Assembly (NCBI GenBank): GCA_003427395.1
Contig: BFEA01001149.1
Coordinates: 33,740 to 63,031 of the forward strand
Length of the DNA: 29,292 nucleotides
From: Chara braunii
Taxonomy: Eukaryota; Streptophyta; Charophyceae; Charales; Characeae
Direction: 5' to 3'
The notes under the pieces were generated by a model. That model was given only the letters and a program-made list of their open reading frames with translations, was not told the DNA's origin and searched no databases. How positions within the stretch are numbered: position 1 is the stretch's first letter; each line of letters begins with the position of its first letter. A program made the translations under genes and the position numbers. This document shows, one piece after another, positions 28,609-29,292 of this stretch.

Positions 28609-28878
28609 TCAGGCCCTAAGCCACGGGCCTATTTCCATCTTTAGATCTGTATTAACTGTAGACAACCGATTGTCAATCGCCCAGGTCGTCAAGAACCAAA
28701 TCTTACCTTTTTTCTGCCAATCTGCCCACATTATTCTCCTTATCTCTACTTTTACCGTGTTCTCCATCTGTTTCGCTGACCAGTGTTCATCCTTAAACAG
28801 GGCGTCGTTCCTGACCTGCCACAACACTCTCATGATTATACCTCTGCAAGTCTGGATTTTTAAAAATTCTTCTCTCAA
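28609..28878 (-). pseudogene. LINE ORF2 C-terminal domain fragment
   Basis: The 89-residue frame contains CRGIIMRVLWQVRNDALF followed by a KVEIRRIMWADWQKK block. This is the last conserved domain of plant-type LINE ORF2, and the same blocks occur at 16737-16967. Upstream the frame is broken by an inserted A-run (28883-28899 on the plus strand as T). Downstream it stops after GPWLRA, so it may keep the natural C-terminus. Confidence 0.7.
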
Positions 28879-28910
28879 TCTTTTTTTTTTTTTTTTTTCC
28901 TCTCAATCTT
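28872..28910 (-). mobile_element. Poly(A)-only insertion with target duplication
   Basis: CTCTCAATCTT occurs at 28872-28882 and again at 28900-28910. Between them are only T16 and one C. On the minus strand this is a short A-run bounded by an 11-bp direct repeat inside a LINE coding frame, as expected if a retrotransposition event copied only the poly(A) tail. Confidence 0.6.
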
Positions 28911-28960
28911 CTCTTCTTTGTATATGTATTATCGTCACCTCATCTAAGTATAGTTGGGGG

Positions 28961-29226
28961 GAACACGAACCAAACCTGGGGCGTAGTCCCATGGCTGCGT
29001 ATACGGGGTCACGTTTTGTTCGGATGCAGCCAAACGGCCACTGTGTCCAGCTGCATTCACAACATATTCACAATGTTGTCCGGTGGAGATCTTGCAACTA
29101 GGCCTTAAAAACAGGTGTAAGCGGGTATAAGTGGGTACACAGGACTTCGCGGTCGCCGACTGGAGACGGACCGGTAGTTCTGTGAGGTAACATGGTGGCA
29201 GTCGCGGCGGAGGACGCGTGGTCGTT

Positions 29227-29228
<2 letters not shown>
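28961..29228. other. No recognisable feature
   Basis: Mixed, moderately GC-rich sequence. GCAGC...GCTGC (about 29026-29053) is a small inverted repeat. No coding or repeat signal that I can support. Confidence 0.4.

Positions 29229-29292
<64 letters not shown>
29229..29292. repeat. CT dinucleotide microsatellite
   Basis: At least 32 CT units running off the window end. Same motif as 20247-20304. Confidence 0.95.

Larger units (their letters stand above)
28276..28960 (-). mobile_element. LINE 3' part (element 5), tail-to-tail with element 3
   Basis: The minus strand carries the ORF2 C-terminal domain and then a 3' region with a perfect-stem copy of the recurring hairpin (28386-28404, GCTGGA-AACTGAA-TCCAGC). 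Its own poly(A) is not seen. The element ends against the A-run of element 3, which may have inserted into it. The 5' side fades out near 28960. Confidence 0.6.

Overview
The window reads as an intergenic, repeat-saturated stretch of a large eukaryotic nuclear genome. There are no operons, no bacterial-type gene packing and no confidently recognised host gene. Plant-type LINE ORF2 proteins (AP endonuclease, reverse transcriptase, C-terminal zf-RVT) and small hAT-like elements make a streptophyte (land plant or charophyte alga) the best guess. That assignment is an inference with low confidence. One assembly gap (18129-19123), eight scattered Ns (27164-28020) and a sequencing-adapter junction (20162-20199) show a draft short-read, mate-pair scaffold.

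Layout. 1-800: short dispersed repeats with hairpin cores. 802-1946: a ~400-bp inverted-repeat element with a 5'-truncated minus-strand LINE nested in it (17-bp target duplication). 1926-2661: a near-perfect 369-bp tandem duplication. 2756-3230: two LINE 3' tails on the minus strand. 3377-6865: a 5'-truncated plus-strand LINE bounded by an exact 16-bp target duplication. 6978-8220: an old duplicated segment, then another minus-strand LINE tail carrying several copies of a hairpin motif. 8440-9450: hairpin and AT-rich repeats. 9600-10310: pyrimidine, purine and ATG simple sequence. 10320-10790: an AT-rich foldback. 10800-12880: no recognisable feature. 12880-13248: a trinucleotide microsatellite. 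13407-13500: a LINE tail. 13894-14259 and 15848-16241: two hAT-like MITEs. 14418-15470: a broken Thr/Ser-rich reading frame. 16306-17955: a minus-strand LINE fragment. 19224-20030: a ~194-226-bp tandem repeat. 20590-25836: the most complete LINE, minus strand, with long ORF1 and ORF2 but lacking its 3' end. 26731-28275: a plus-strand LINE with an uninterrupted ORF2 C-terminus. 28276-28960: another minus-strand LINE 3' part. 29229-29292: a CT microsatellite.

The genes here are retrotransposon genes. They work together only in the sense of target-primed reverse transcription: ORF1 binds the RNA, and ORF2 nicks DNA and copies the RNA from its poly(A) end. Nearly all are dead. In the two elements best read, every in-frame stop for which an ancestral codon could be proposed fits a single C-to-T or G-to-A change. 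The most interesting signal is a short stem-loop (consensus GCTGGA-7 nt-TCCAGC) that recurs about ten times near LINE 3' ends and shows compensatory base changes, as expected of a structured 3' tail. I see no evidence of a wholly new multi-gene system.
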